Positions 17,350 through 25,991 of a stretch of 64,000 nucleotides of DNA are shown one piece after another (the first letter of the stretch is position 1; each line of letters begins with the position of its first letter). The notes beneath the pieces are model-generated. The model was given only the letters and a program-made list of their open reading frames with translations, was not told the origin of the DNA and searched no databases. A program made the translations under genes and the position numbers. Source of the stretch: Methanoculleus marisnigri JR1 (lineage in GTDB: Archaea > Halobacteriota > Methanomicrobia > Methanomicrobiales > Methanoculleaceae); contig NC_009051.1 of NCBI RefSeq assembly GCF_000015825.1, forward strand, positions 1,792,695 through 1,856,694, in the 5' to 3' direction.

Positions 17350-18572
17350 TCGGAAACGACATCATCCTCGCACTCTCGGTAAGAAGCGTCCGGCTTCACT
17401 TCCTGCGATCGGTCCTCGCCGCCCTCGGCATCGTCATCGGCGTCGTCGCCATCGCCTCGATCGGGATGATGGGGACGAACATGACGCTCTCGGTCACGGA
17501 AGAACTCTCTGATATGGCAAACAAACTCACCGTCACCCCCTACACCGGCGGCGGGGGCGTGACGATGGGCGGACCGGGGATCAGGATCGCCGCTGGCGGC
17601 TCCTCCGACGACGACGATTTCATCGCCGAAGATCAATTCCGGGATATCGAACGGATCGTCGCGAAGTACGGGACCGCCTATACCGTCAGGTCCGAGTCCG
17701 ACCGGATCGAGGTAGGATCGGAGACAGGGAGGGCGACGATCTACGGTCTCGACCCCGATATCATCCGCGAGCTCCTCGTCGTCGAGGAAGGGGAGTACCC
17801 CAAGAGCACGACCTCGGTGGTCATCGGGCCGACGCTTGCGGAAAGGCTCGACCTCAAGGTCGGGAGCAAGATCGATATCGGCGACCCCGATGAAGGGCCC
17901 ACCACGACCGTCCGGGTCGTCGGGGTCCTCGAAGAGCGGGGGATGTCGATGGATCTCTCCACGGATATGGCGATCATCGGCACGGATAAACTCTTCACCG
18001 GGATCTATGGCGGCGAGGGGGAGTACGACCAGGTCAACGTCGTCGTGAACGACATCAACAACGCTGATGCGGTCAAGACGGCGATCGAAGACGAACTCAA
18101 CAGGAAGGAGGACACCGTCACCGTCCAGGACAGCAGCCGCATGATGGAGAGCATCACCTCGTCGCTCTCCACGATGACGACGTTCGTGATGGCGATTGCC
18201 GCGATCTCGCTCCTGGTTGCCGCGGTCTCGATCTTCAACGTGATGATGATGTCGGTGAACGAACGGGTGCGGGAGATCGGGATCCTCCGCTCCATCGGAA
18301 CGCAGCGAACCGAGATCCTGCGAATGTTCATCTACGAAGCGGGGATCCTCGGGCTCGTCGGGGCGATCATCGGTGCCGTCGCGAGCCTCATCATCGGCTA
18401 CATCGTCGTGCTCGGCATGGTCGGCACCGCCGAATACTTCTTCGCACCGGCAAGTATCGTCTACGTCCCGATGGCCATGGCCGTCGGCGCCGCGATATGC
18501 ATCGTCACCGGGGTCTACCCGGCGTGGCGGGCCTCGAACCTCGACCCGATCGAGGCGTTGAGGGCGGAGTAA
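17346..18572 (+). CDS. MacB-like ABC transporter permease (FtsX domain)
   Basis: A 408-residue permease. One N-terminal membrane helix (about 17-40, LRSVLAALGIVIGVVAIASIG) is followed by a large extracellular MacB-type periplasmic-core domain (about 50-275). The C-terminal FtsX domain has three helices (about 285-305, 335-355 and 375-395) and the signature NVMMMSVNERVREIGILRSI. The final PAWRASNLDPIEALR is the family's coupling end. In archaea the extracellular domain likely works with the secreted COG1361-like partner encoded upstream. Confidence 0.94.
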   Translation: MIGNDIILALSVRSVRLHFLRSVLAALGIVIGVVAIASIGMMGTNMTLSVTEELSDMANKLTVTPYTGGGGVTMGGPGIRIAAGGSSDDDDFIAEDQFRDIERIVAKYGTAYTVRSESDRIEVGSETGRATIYGLDPDIIRELLVVEEGEYPKSTTSVVIGPTLAERLDLKVGSKIDIGDPDEGPTTTVRVVGVLEERGMSMDLSTDMAIIGTDKLFTGIYGGEGEYDQVNVVVNDINNADAVKTAIEDELNRKEDTVTVQDSSRMMESITSSLSTMTTFVMAIAAISLLVAAVSIFNVMMMSVNERVREIGILRSIGTQRTEILRMFIYEAGILGLVGAIIGAVASLIIGYIVVLGMVGTAEYFFAPASIVYVPMAMAVGAAICIVTGVYPAWRASNLDPIEALRAE

Positions 18573-18580
18573 AGTCTGTC

Positions 18581-18658
18581 GCGAAGTGCGACGGATGGGA
18601 CATCCGGAGCTTGAGCACCGTCAGGGGCGAAGTGCGACGGATGGGACACCCGGAGCTT
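18581..18658. repeat. Two 32-bp repeat copies with 46-bp period
   Basis: GCGAAGTGCGACGGATGGGA starts copies at 18581-18612 and 18627-18658, which differ at one base. The spacer GAGCACCGTCAGGG is the inverted form of the repeat-family core found near 13.9 and 44.8 kb. They lie immediately behind the permease stop, between convergent genes. Confidence 0.7.
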
Positions 18659-18700
18659 AAGAGGCAGGTAGAAGGTAGATCCCGGAGGGACCGGCCGCGC

Positions 18701-19342
18701 TCATCGCCGCGGGACTGCCGCCCTCTCCACCCGGCGGGCGAGTTCCCGGAGCACCGCCCGCGCGAGATCCACATTGCCGTAGTCACGCTCCCGGGCGACG
18801 TCGCGGATGCAGGCCGGCACCTCAATGACGCGCCCGGCCTCCCGGATCTCGGACACGAGCGCTTCGATGTCCCTTCTCTCCCGCATCCGGTCCCGGTGCC
18901 AGGCCGCCGATCCCCGCTCCGGGTCGATCGAGAGAACCGCCTCGTAGCACTCTGCCGCCTCATCGTAGCGGCACATGGCCCCGAGCACCCAGCCCCGGCT
19001 CTGCCAGGCGAGGATATGCTCCGGATCCAGCATGAGCGCCCGGTCACAGCAGGCGACGGCGCTATCGTGCTCCCCGAGGTGCGCGAGAACGTAGCCCTTT
19101 CTCTGCCATGCCGTCGCGTCTTCGGGGTCGAGCGCGAGCGCCCGGTCAAAAGAGGCGACCGCCTCCTCGTAGCGGCCGGCCCTGATAAGAGCAAACCCCC
19201 TCCTCCGCCAGAGAACGGGGTCGTCGGGGGATAGTTCAAGTGCCTTATCGTAACAGACGACCGCCTCGTTGAAACAGCTGGTGGTGCAGAGACCCTGACC
19301 TCTGTGATACCATCTTCCGGGATTCTCATCTCTAGTCGCCAT
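18701..19342 (-). CDS. Tetratricopeptide repeat protein
   Basis: A 213-residue protein with about four TPR units: YHRGQGLCTTSCFNEAVVCY..ALELSPDD, WRRRGFALIRAGRYEEAVAS, WQRKGYVLAHLGEHDSAVAC and WQSRGWVLGAMCRYDEAAEC (roughly residues 11-150). A charged helical C-terminal part follows. No signal peptide or membrane helix is seen, so a cytoplasmic scaffold role is likely. The partner is unknown. It is convergent with the ABC permease and divergent from the flavodoxin gene. Confidence 0.85.
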   Translation of the reverse strand: MATRDENPGRWYHRGQGLCTTSCFNEAVVCYDKALELSPDDPVLWRRRGFALIRAGRYEEAVASFDRALALDPEDATAWQRKGYVLAHLGEHDSAVACCDRALMLDPEHILAWQSRGWVLGAMCRYDEAAECYEAVLSIDPERGSAAWHRDRMRERRDIEALVSEIREAGRVIEVPACIRDVARERDYGNVDLARAVLRELARRVERAAVPRR

Positions 19343-19426
19343 CGGAACCTAAGAGGGAACCAAACCCATAAGAACGTAACCTTGACCCGCAACGAATAAG
19401 ACCGGTCGAGCGAGAAGTAACTGCTT

Positions 19427-19933
19427 ATGGCAGAGAGGATTCTTGTTGCCTACGCCACCCGCTACGGCTCTACCGCAGAAGTGGCGGAGGCGATCGGCGA
19501 CGAACTCCGGAAGGTCGGCGCAGAGGTCGATGTAAGGCCGGTGGACGAAATCCGGGATCTCTCCCCGTACCGGGCCGCCGTCATCGGAAGCCCGATATAC
19601 ATGGGGAAATGGCTCCCGGAACCGCAGGTCTTCATCGAGAAGAACCAGCAGCGCCTGCGCACCATCCCGGTCGCCTACTTCTCCGTGGGGCTCACGGTCA
19701 CGGACAGAAGCCCCGAGATCCTCAGGAAAGCGGAAGCATCGATGGACGCGGTCAGGATGCTCGTTAATCCGGTGGAAGTCGGGATCTTTCCGGGTAAACT
19801 GGAGAGCAGCGGCCTGTCCTTCACCGACCGCACCATCGTCAAGATGATCCGGGCCAAGACGGGAGACTTCCGCGACTGGGAGATCGTACGTTCCTGGGCG
19901 CAGGCAGTGCACCGGAAGCTCACAGCGGCGTGA
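19427..19933 (+). CDS. Flavodoxin domain protein (HemG-like)
   Basis: A 168-residue FMN-binding flavodoxin-fold protein. The phosphate loop is VAYATRYGSTAEVAEAIG at about residues 7-24, and the flavin-contacting segment is IGSPIYMGKWLPE near 56-68. It resembles menaquinone-dependent protoporphyrinogen oxidase-like flavodoxins (HemG family), which in methanogens are annotated as electron carriers. True HemG activity is doubtful because this lineage uses other heme routes. It stands alone, divergent from the TPR gene. Confidence 0.85.
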   Translation: MAERILVAYATRYGSTAEVAEAIGDELRKVGAEVDVRPVDEIRDLSPYRAAVIGSPIYMGKWLPEPQVFIEKNQQRLRTIPVAYFSVGLTVTDRSPEILRKAEASMDAVRMLVNPVEVGIFPGKLESSGLSFTDRTIVKMIRAKTGDFRDWEIVRSWAQAVHRKLTAA

Positions 19934-20056
19934 CCGGCCGCGACGTGACGGTGTGCAGGCACAGGAACCGCCTCATTTCTCGTTCAGGCTGCCGCAACGC
20001 ACGAAAAAGTGCTTATAGGACGGCCGCGCACCTATAAAAATCACAAGGTGAACCGG

Positions 20057-21574
20057 GTGAACAAATACTCTTTCGTAGCCAGAATGCCCGACAAACCGGG
20101 CGCGCTGCACCGCGCGGCCGAGATCGTCAAGTCATATTCGGGCAACATCATCCGCATCCAGTACGACCGCCGGATCGATCCCGCCACGGTCTTCTTCGAG
20201 GTGACCGCAGCACAGGAGAGTTACTCCCGGATGAAGGAAGACCTTCACGCGATCGGCTACCTCCAGGAGTCGCTGCCCACGCTCGGGTTTCTCAAATTCT
20301 CCGTATACCTCCCTCACGAACCCGGATCCCTCTTCGAACTCCTCACCTACATCACCGGTGCGGGGGCGAACATCGCCTACATCGACTTCGACGACCGGAG
20401 GCCGGACCCCGGGAGAGTCACGATCAGCCTGAACGTCGAAGAGACCGCGATCGTCGAGAGCCTGCTCGACCGGCTGAAGTCCCGCTACCGTCTCGAGATC
20501 CTGGAGTACGACACCACCGGTGAGAGACTCGACGACACCGTCTTCTACGTCCGATTCGCCCAGGCGGTGCGCGGGCTGATCGGGACGGCCGAGGACGAGT
20601 TCCTGCTCTCGCTCCTGCAGGACGTCAACCATATCGTCCAGGAACTCAACAGCCTCGGGCAGGACCCGAGAGAGGTCTTCGAGTCCATCCTGCTCACGGG
20701 CCGGACACTCCGGGACACCACCGGCGACCGGTTTTACGCGGACGTCCAGCGCATCAGCCTCACCGACGACGTCGAGGTCTTCTGCTTCCAGATGCCGGGC
20801 GGTGGGAACATCTTCCTGCTCCGGGCCCCGGGCGAGATCGTGATGATCGATACTGGATACGGGATATACCACGAGGATGCCGTGCGGATGTTCCGGCACT
20901 ACGGGCTCGGGGATCCCGGGAATATCCGGAGGATCTACATCACCCATGCCGATGCCGACCACTGCGGGGCGGGCGGGCTTTTCGAGGCGAAAGCGTATAC
21001 GCACACCGGGTCGCTCGAGATCATCCGCCGGGCGAACCGAGCATACGGGTCGCGCAGCGAGTCCTCGATCCTCGAAGAGGTCTACACGACCGTCATCAAC
21101 CTCTTCTCGCACTTCACCCCACCCGGGGACCTCGAGGTCTTTCCGGCGAAGGAGATCGGCATGCGCTCGATCTTTCCTGTCCTCGCGCGCTTTACGGTCC
21201 ACGACCTCGAGTTCGAGGTGCTGGAATCTCTCGGCGGGCACATGCACGGCCAGGTCTACTTCTTCTGCCCCACGCACGGGATCATCTTCACCGCCGATAC
21301 GCTGATCAACTTCGGGAGCCTCGATGAAGAGCGGAAACGCTACAATTCGCTCGCCGACTTCCTGGTGACCTCGGTCAACGTCGACAGCGACCGCGCCCGC
21401 AGGGAAAGGACGGCGCTGCTCGAACTGATCCAGAACCTGGACAAGGAACTCGCCCCGTCAGGCCGCCGGTGCCTGGTCGCGTGCGGTCACGGCGCCATAT
21501 CCGCCCTCTCGAACGGGAGACTGGAAGCGGTCGGGCGGATCGAACGCTACCGGGCAAAAGAGGGGCAGGATTAG
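20057..21574 (+). CDS. ACT-ACT-metallo-beta-lactamase fusion protein
   Basis: A 505-residue protein with two ACT-like ligand-binding domains (about residues 1-72 and 77-160), a helical linker (about 170-235), and a metallo-beta-lactamase fold (about 240-495). The metal motif is THADADHCG, so the usual HxHxDH reads HxDxDH. Other metal positions appear as GGHMHG, TADTL and CGHG. The GTG at 20057 is chosen because AGGTG at 20046-20050 lies 6 nt upstream. ACT domains usually sense amino acids, so an amino-acid-controlled hydrolase is plausible. The substrate is unknown. The stop codon overlaps the convergent APC permease gene. Confidence 0.85.
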   Translation: MNKYSFVARMPDKPGALHRAAEIVKSYSGNIIRIQYDRRIDPATVFFEVTAAQESYSRMKEDLHAIGYLQESLPTLGFLKFSVYLPHEPGSLFELLTYITGAGANIAYIDFDDRRPDPGRVTISLNVEETAIVESLLDRLKSRYRLEILEYDTTGERLDDTVFYVRFAQAVRGLIGTAEDEFLLSLLQDVNHIVQELNSLGQDPREVFESILLTGRTLRDTTGDRFYADVQRISLTDDVEVFCFQMPGGGNIFLLRAPGEIVMIDTGYGIYHEDAVRMFRHYGLGDPGNIRRIYITHADADHCGAGGLFEAKAYTHTGSLEIIRRANRAYGSRSESSILEEVYTTVINLFSHFTPPGDLEVFPAKEIGMRSIFPVLARFTVHDLEFEVLESLGGHMHGQVYFFCPTHGIIFTADTLINFGSLDEERKRYNSLADFLVTSVNVDSDRARRERTALLELIQNLDKELAPSGRRCLVACGHGAISALSNGRLEAVGRIERYRAKEGQD

Positions 21575-22881
21575 GCGGCGGCCGACCGCCGCTCCCCGAC
21601 CAGGGCGATCGCCGCACCGACAACGACCACGATCCCGCCGACCAGCAGCACCAGAGACTCAAGCTGGGCGAGGAGAAGGAGCGTCGAGGCGATGCCGACG
21701 GCCGGGATGACCGGGAACCTGCCGATGCTGCCTGGTATCCGGAACGGCCGGGGCGCATCCGGCGCACGGTAGCGAAGCAGAATAACGGACGCGTTGATGA
21801 CGGCGAACGTCACGAAGAGCGTGAAGTTCGTGACGTTTGCGACGAAGTCGATCTTGCCTGCAAAGAGGAACGCGATGGAGGCAAGCGCAACGGCGACGAT
21901 GGCCGTCCATGGCGTCCGTGTCCGGGGGTGGACCCGGGCGAGGATAGGCGGGAGCGAGAAGGAGGATGCCATCCCGTACATGATCCGGGACGACGCCATC
22001 ATCATCAGGAGAGCGGTGTTTGCCGTGGCAAAGAGGGCGATGATGGAGATGAGAGTGAACGCCGCAGGGCCGAGAGCGACGGCCGCGACGTCGGCGAAAG
22101 GCGCCCGGGATGCGGCGAGCTGCTCCCACCCGACGACCGACACGGCGGCGAGAGAGACCAGGATATAGAGGATGACGGAGACGGCAAGCGCGATCATCAG
22201 GGCTATGGGGATGGTTCGTTCCGGGTTTCTGGTCTCCTCCGAGAGTTTCACCATCTCCTCGAATCCCATATAGGCAAAAAAGACGAGTGCGGATGCCTGC
22301 AGGAGGCCCGGAACCCCGAGGGGCATATCGAAGTAATCCACCCGCCCGAGGTGCGGAAGACCGATCAGGATGACCATGACGATCCCTCCTACCTCGATGA
22401 GGGTCATGGCGATGGCGGCCCGGGCGGTCTCCTTGATGCCGTAGAAAAGGATCCCGGCAAGGACGAGGATGATCAGGACGGCGGAGGGGACGCGCGGGAA
22501 GCCGACGAGATCCGAGAAGTAGCCGGCAAACCCGAGCGAGACGGTTGCGGCCCCGAGGATGCCGGAGAAGATGATCAGCCACCCGACGACGAACGCAAGC
22601 CTCCTCCCGAAGGCGTTTCTGACATACTCGAACTCGGCGCTCGCACGGGGGTACATCGACGAGAGTTCGGCGTAACCTAGTGCGCTGAACCCGGCGATGG
22701 CGGCGGCGACGGCGAACGTCAGCCAGACGGCGTTGCCGGCCATGCCGGCCGCTTCCCCGAGCAGGGCATAGATTCCTGCCCCGAGAATGATCCCGACGCC
22801 CGAGAGGGTGACTGCGGGAAGGCCCAGCTCGCGCCGGAGTTTCGTTCCGGGAGTCGGGGCGTCCCGATCCTCGTTCGCCAT
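21571..22881 (-). CDS. APC family amino acid permease
   Basis: A 436-residue integral membrane transporter of the amino acid-polyamine-organocation superfamily, with about 12 hydrophobic segments. The first helix carries the unwound-helix motif GVGIILGAGIYALLGE, typical of substrate-binding TM1 in APC carriers. GYAELSSMYPRASAEFEYV is the conserved TM2-3 region. The ATG at 22881 follows AGGA by 6 nt, and an upstream TTG is less likely. It overlaps the ACT-ACT-MBL stop by 4 nt, tail to tail, so the putative amino-acid sensor and the permease adjoin but are not cotranscribed. Confidence 0.9.
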   Translation of the reverse strand: MANEDRDAPTPGTKLRRELGLPAVTLSGVGIILGAGIYALLGEAAGMAGNAVWLTFAVAAAIAGFSALGYAELSSMYPRASAEFEYVRNAFGRRLAFVVGWLIIFSGILGAATVSLGFAGYFSDLVGFPRVPSAVLIILVLAGILFYGIKETARAAIAMTLIEVGGIVMVILIGLPHLGRVDYFDMPLGVPGLLQASALVFFAYMGFEEMVKLSEETRNPERTIPIALMIALAVSVILYILVSLAAVSVVGWEQLAASRAPFADVAAVALGPAAFTLISIIALFATANTALLMMMASSRIMYGMASSFSLPPILARVHPRTRTPWTAIVAVALASIAFLFAGKIDFVANVTNFTLFVTFAVINASVILLRYRAPDAPRPFRIPGSIGRFPVIPAVGIASTLLLLAQLESLVLLVGGIVVVVGAAIALVGERRSAAA

Positions 22882-23015
22882 GTACAATCCTATGTGCCTG
22901 CAGCATTTATGGATATCCGGCGGCTACTATCGGGCATCGGCACGATACGCCACACAGCCGGATGCATCGTTGCCGGGGGGACAGGCAAGGCTACGGGACG
23001 GAACTGCGCATAACG

Positions 23016-23023
23016 TATATATA
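23016..23023 (+). promoter_or_regulatory. TATA box upstream of hemerythrin gene
   Basis: TATATATA within AACGTATATATAGC is a very strong archaeal TATA box. A start site is expected near 23045, about 30 nt before the ATG at 23076, leaving room for the GGAAGTGATC ribosome binding site. Confidence 0.7.
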
Positions 23024-23075
23024 GCAGTCTCGCCCCTCATGGCTTCTTCCCTGCAGAGCGGGGGGAAGTGATCAG

Positions 23076-23525
23076 ATGGCACAGAACGTTATCGACATCC
23101 TGAAGCAGGAGCACGAAATGGTGCTCTCGCAACTCTCGGAACTCTCGAGCAAGGGCACGAGCAACCGGGAGCAGAAATATAACTCCTTGAAAGAGAACCT
23201 CATGCCGCACATGATCGGGGAGGAACAGGCCGTATACCCAAAACTCATGGATGCAGGGATGCAGGAGATGGCCCTTGAGTCGATCGAGGAGCACAACGCG
23301 GTCAAGACACTGCTATCCCAGCTCGACAGTGCGTCCACGTCAAAAGAGGACGTCTGGGTGGCGAAGATAACGGTGATCAAGGAGAACGTGGAACACCACA
23401 TCAGCGAGGAGGAGGAACATATCTTCCCCGAGATGCAGCAGAAGATGAGCAGCGACGAACTCTCGAGTCTCGGCAACAGCTACGAGGAGGCAAAGAAGAG
23501 CGCGATGCCGGTTGCGGCACGCTGA
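23076..23525 (+). CDS. Hemerythrin HHE-domain protein
   Basis: A 149-residue four-helix-bundle protein with hemerythrin-like iron ligands: KQEHEMVL (helix 1), PHMIGEEQAVYPKL (helix 2), EEHNAVKTLL (helix 3) and VEHHISEEEEHIFPEM (helix 4). A diiron site for oxygen, NO or peroxide handling is likely; in an anaerobe that suggests oxidative or nitrosative stress defence. GGAAGTGATC precedes the start. A strong TATA box lies upstream and a T8 terminator downstream, so it forms its own transcription unit. Confidence 0.9.
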   Translation: MAQNVIDILKQEHEMVLSQLSELSSKGTSNREQKYNSLKENLMPHMIGEEQAVYPKLMDAGMQEMALESIEEHNAVKTLLSQLDSASTSKEDVWVAKITVIKENVEHHISEEEEHIFPEMQQKMSSDELSSLGNSYEEAKKSAMPVAAR

Positions 23526-23552
23526 GCGATCGGACGGAGGCACCGACGCTCC

Positions 23553-23560
23553 TTTTTTTT
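23553..23560 (+). terminator. T8 terminator after the hemerythrin gene
   Basis: A run of eight T lies 27 nt after the stop, behind GGCACCGACGCTCC, in the form of a typical archaeal intrinsic terminator. Confidence 0.65.
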
Positions 23561-23627
23561 GTCAGGTTCGCCCGGGCGAAACCGTTAAGTTCCTCATCCC
23601 CTATTCTCCCCCGGACGGAGGACGCGC

Positions 23628-24065
23628 ATGCCGCAAATTCTTGAATTGATCCGGGAGGACCACGATCTCATCAGGGCCCTATTCGACGAACTCGAGAGCA
23701 ACCCCGAGACACGGGACGTCCGGTGTATCACGCTTCGCCGGGAGCTGCCGGGGCACATGTACGCGGAGGAGGCGACACTGTATGCGCACCTCCGGGAAAG
23801 GGTTCCGGAGGAGATACGGCGGTCGCTCGACGAACATACCGAGGTCAGGGAGACGCTCGCACGCTTCGAGACCATCCCCCAGAGGGACGACGCCTGGATG
23901 CCGGCGCTCGTCGATCTCCGGGAGCGGGTCGAGGCTCATTTCGCCTCGGAAGAGGGCGAGGTCTTCGCCCGGGCGGAGGAGCATCTCGGCAGGAGTGACC
24001 TGTTCGCGCTCGGCGAAACGTTTGGGCGGGAGAAGGTGGCGGCGGCGCGGTACATTGCGGTGTGA
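23628..24065 (+). CDS. Second hemerythrin HHE-domain protein
   Basis: A 145-residue relative of the preceding gene: REDHDLIRALFDEL, PGHMYAEEATLYAHL, DEHTEVRETLARF and VEAHFASEEGEVFARAEEHL give the same ligand order. It is separated from the first copy by a terminator, so the paralogues are probably separately expressed. Sequence divergence between them is considerable, suggesting an old duplication with different roles. The ATG at 23628 follows GGAGG at about 23616-23620. Confidence 0.87.
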   Translation: MPQILELIREDHDLIRALFDELESNPETRDVRCITLRRELPGHMYAEEATLYAHLRERVPEEIRRSLDEHTEVRETLARFETIPQRDDAWMPALVDLRERVEAHFASEEGEVFARAEEHLGRSDLFALGETFGREKVAAARYIAV

Positions 24066-24212
24066 TGGGCGCTGTCCGCATTACCGGGGTGCCCGGCACC
24101 CCTTCTGTTCTCGCAAATGCCACCCACCACATAAAATAAACCCCCTTAATTTTTACCATCAGTAAACATGGGAACGTAAACATTATCGGTGCGGAAGTCA
24201 GACAGACCATTA

Positions 24213-25976
24213 ATGCACGTTCTCATCACGAGCGGGAGGACAATCGCCCAGGGCAGGCAACTCTACTACAAAGACATGCCCGGATATTCCTATGAAACGG
24301 CACGCTGTTTCGTCAACCCGTTCGATCTCCTGGAACTCGGGGCCTCGGCAGGAGACTATCTTCTTCTCTCGACCGGGACAGGAGAAGAGGTGTTTGTCGC
24401 CACACCCTGCGACGATCTCGTCTCCGGAACCGTATTCATCCCCTGCGGACCGCACGCGAACGCAATCCTGCACGCGACCACGCGGGGAACCGGTGCTCCG
24501 GACTACAAATGGCTGGAAGGGACGGTGACGCGAACCGATCTCTCCCCACGATCAGGCTGGGCGATCCTCATCGAGGAAGGCGGCGGCGCATGCCCTCCGG
24601 TGCCGGTGCCCTGCGGGGAAGACGGCGGCGGTCCCGTAACCATCCGCGATGTTGCCTGCCCTCTCTGCGGGTGCCTCTGCGACGACCTGGTCGTGAAGGT
24701 CGAGGGCGGGGCGGTCACGTCGGTCGATAACGCATGCTCGCTCGGCTCGGAGAAGTTCCTGTCGCAGAGCCGCCTCAGATCGCCAATCCTGAGGGATGAT
24801 AACCAGTCATGGAGCCCGATCGGGTTCGCGGAGGGTATCCGGTATGCCGCAGAAATGCTCGCCGACGCCGAACGGCCACTCCTCTTTGGATGGAGCGGGA
24901 CGTCCGCGGAAGCGCAGTGCATCGGCATCCAGATCGCCGAGACGATCGGGGGCGTGATCGACAACTGTTCGTCGATCTGTCACGGCCCCTCGATCATGGG
25001 CATCCAGGAGGCGGGCCACCCGGGGTGCACGCTCGGTGCGGTGAAGAACCGGGCCGACGTCGTGATCTACTGGGGCTCGAACCCCATAGAGTCGCACCCG
25101 CGCCACCTCTCCCGGTATACGACGTTCGTCAACGGGAAGTACCGGGAGAACGGGCATCACGACCGGACTCTCGTCGTCGTGGACATCAGGATGACCGATA
25201 CCGCAAAGATTGCCGACGAGTTCATACGGATCAAGCCGGGTGGGGATTACGCCGTTTTTTCAGCCCTGCGGGCAATCATCAGGGGCCACGCGGATACCCT
25301 TCCTGCAAGCATCGGAGGGGTCCCGCGGGAGAGGCTGATCTGGCTGGCGGACCTCTGCAGGAACGCCCGGTTCGGCGCGCTCTTCACAGGGATCGGCCTG
25401 ACGCAGTCTCGGGGCAGGTACAAAAACGTCAGGAACGCCATCCAGCTCGTCGATGAACTCAACCGGCATACGAAGTTCACCCTGACACCCATGCGCGGGC
25501 ACTGGAACGTCAACGGCACCAACCAGACGTTTTCATTCCTCACGGGCTACCCGTACGGCGTCGATTTTTCGCGCGGCACTCCGTATTACAACCCCGGCGA
25601 GACGACGGCGGTCGACCTGCTCGGCCGGGGAGAGGCCGATGCATGCCTCATCATCGGCGCCGATCCGGGGGCTCATCTGCCGAGGAGGTGCAACGAACAC
25701 CTCGCGACGATCCCGACCATCGTCATCGATCCATTCGTCTCGCTCAGCACCTCCTTTGCGGATATCCATATCCCGGTCGCATGCGTGGGCATCGACTGCG
25801 AGGGAACGGGTTACAGGATGGATTCCGTCCCGATCCGGATGAAGAAGGTTCTCTCCTCGGGTCTCCCGACCGACGAGGAGGTGCTGTCGCAGATACTCCA
25901 CCTGATACAAGGACGCCGGCCTTACGGTGTAAACGTCCCAAAGGCACTATCCCCGGAGGCACCGCCGGTAGCATGA
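24213..25976 (+). CDS. Fused formylmethanofuran dehydrogenase subunits D and B
   Basis: About 587 residues. The first 130 resemble FwdD/FmdD, the molybdopterin-dinucleotide-binding small subunit (LITSGRTIAQGR at the start and GPHANAILHA near 80). After a proline/glycine-rich linker comes a complete FwdB/FmdB: CPLCGCLC then NACSLG supply the 4Fe-4S cysteines, and SSICHGPSIMG holds the cysteine that coordinates Mo or W. It is cysteine, not selenocysteine. FwdBD catalyses reduction of CO2 to formate and its condensation onto methanofuran needs FwdA, which is absent here, as are C, F and G. A GTG 8 codons upstream (24189) is an alternative start. Neither start has a ribosome binding site. Confidence 0.85.
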   Translation: MHVLITSGRTIAQGRQLYYKDMPGYSYETARCFVNPFDLLELGASAGDYLLLSTGTGEEVFVATPCDDLVSGTVFIPCGPHANAILHATTRGTGAPDYKWLEGTVTRTDLSPRSGWAILIEEGGGACPPVPVPCGEDGGGPVTIRDVACPLCGCLCDDLVVKVEGGAVTSVDNACSLGSEKFLSQSRLRSPILRDDNQSWSPIGFAEGIRYAAEMLADAERPLLFGWSGTSAEAQCIGIQIAETIGGVIDNCSSICHGPSIMGIQEAGHPGCTLGAVKNRADVVIYWGSNPIESHPRHLSRYTTFVNGKYRENGHHDRTLVVVDIRMTDTAKIADEFIRIKPGGDYAVFSALRAIIRGHADTLPASIGGVPRERLIWLADLCRNARFGALFTGIGLTQSRGRYKNVRNAIQLVDELNRHTKFTLTPMRGHWNVNGTNQTFSFLTGYPYGVDFSRGTPYYNPGETTAVDLLGRGEADACLIIGADPGAHLPRRCNEHLATIPTIVIDPFVSLSTSFADIHIPVACVGIDCEGTGYRMDSVPIRMKKVLSSGLPTDEEVLSQILHLIQGRRPYGVNVPKALSPEAPPVA

Positions 25977-25978
25977 GA

Positions 25979-25991
25979 GGGGCGCAGCCCC
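25979..25991 (+). terminator. Hairpin after fwdDB
   Basis: GGGGC-GCA-GCCCC begins 3 nt after the stop codon. No T run follows directly, so it may protect the 3' end rather than terminate. Confidence 0.35.

Noticed and set aside
21469-22680. 403-codon plus-strand frame opposite the APC permease
   Set aside because: Its charged, low-complexity composition is typical of the antisense of a membrane protein.
24213-25976. Selenocysteine in the FwdB part
   Set aside because: The active-site position reads as an ordinary cysteine codon (TGT in the SSICHG segment) with no in-frame TGA.
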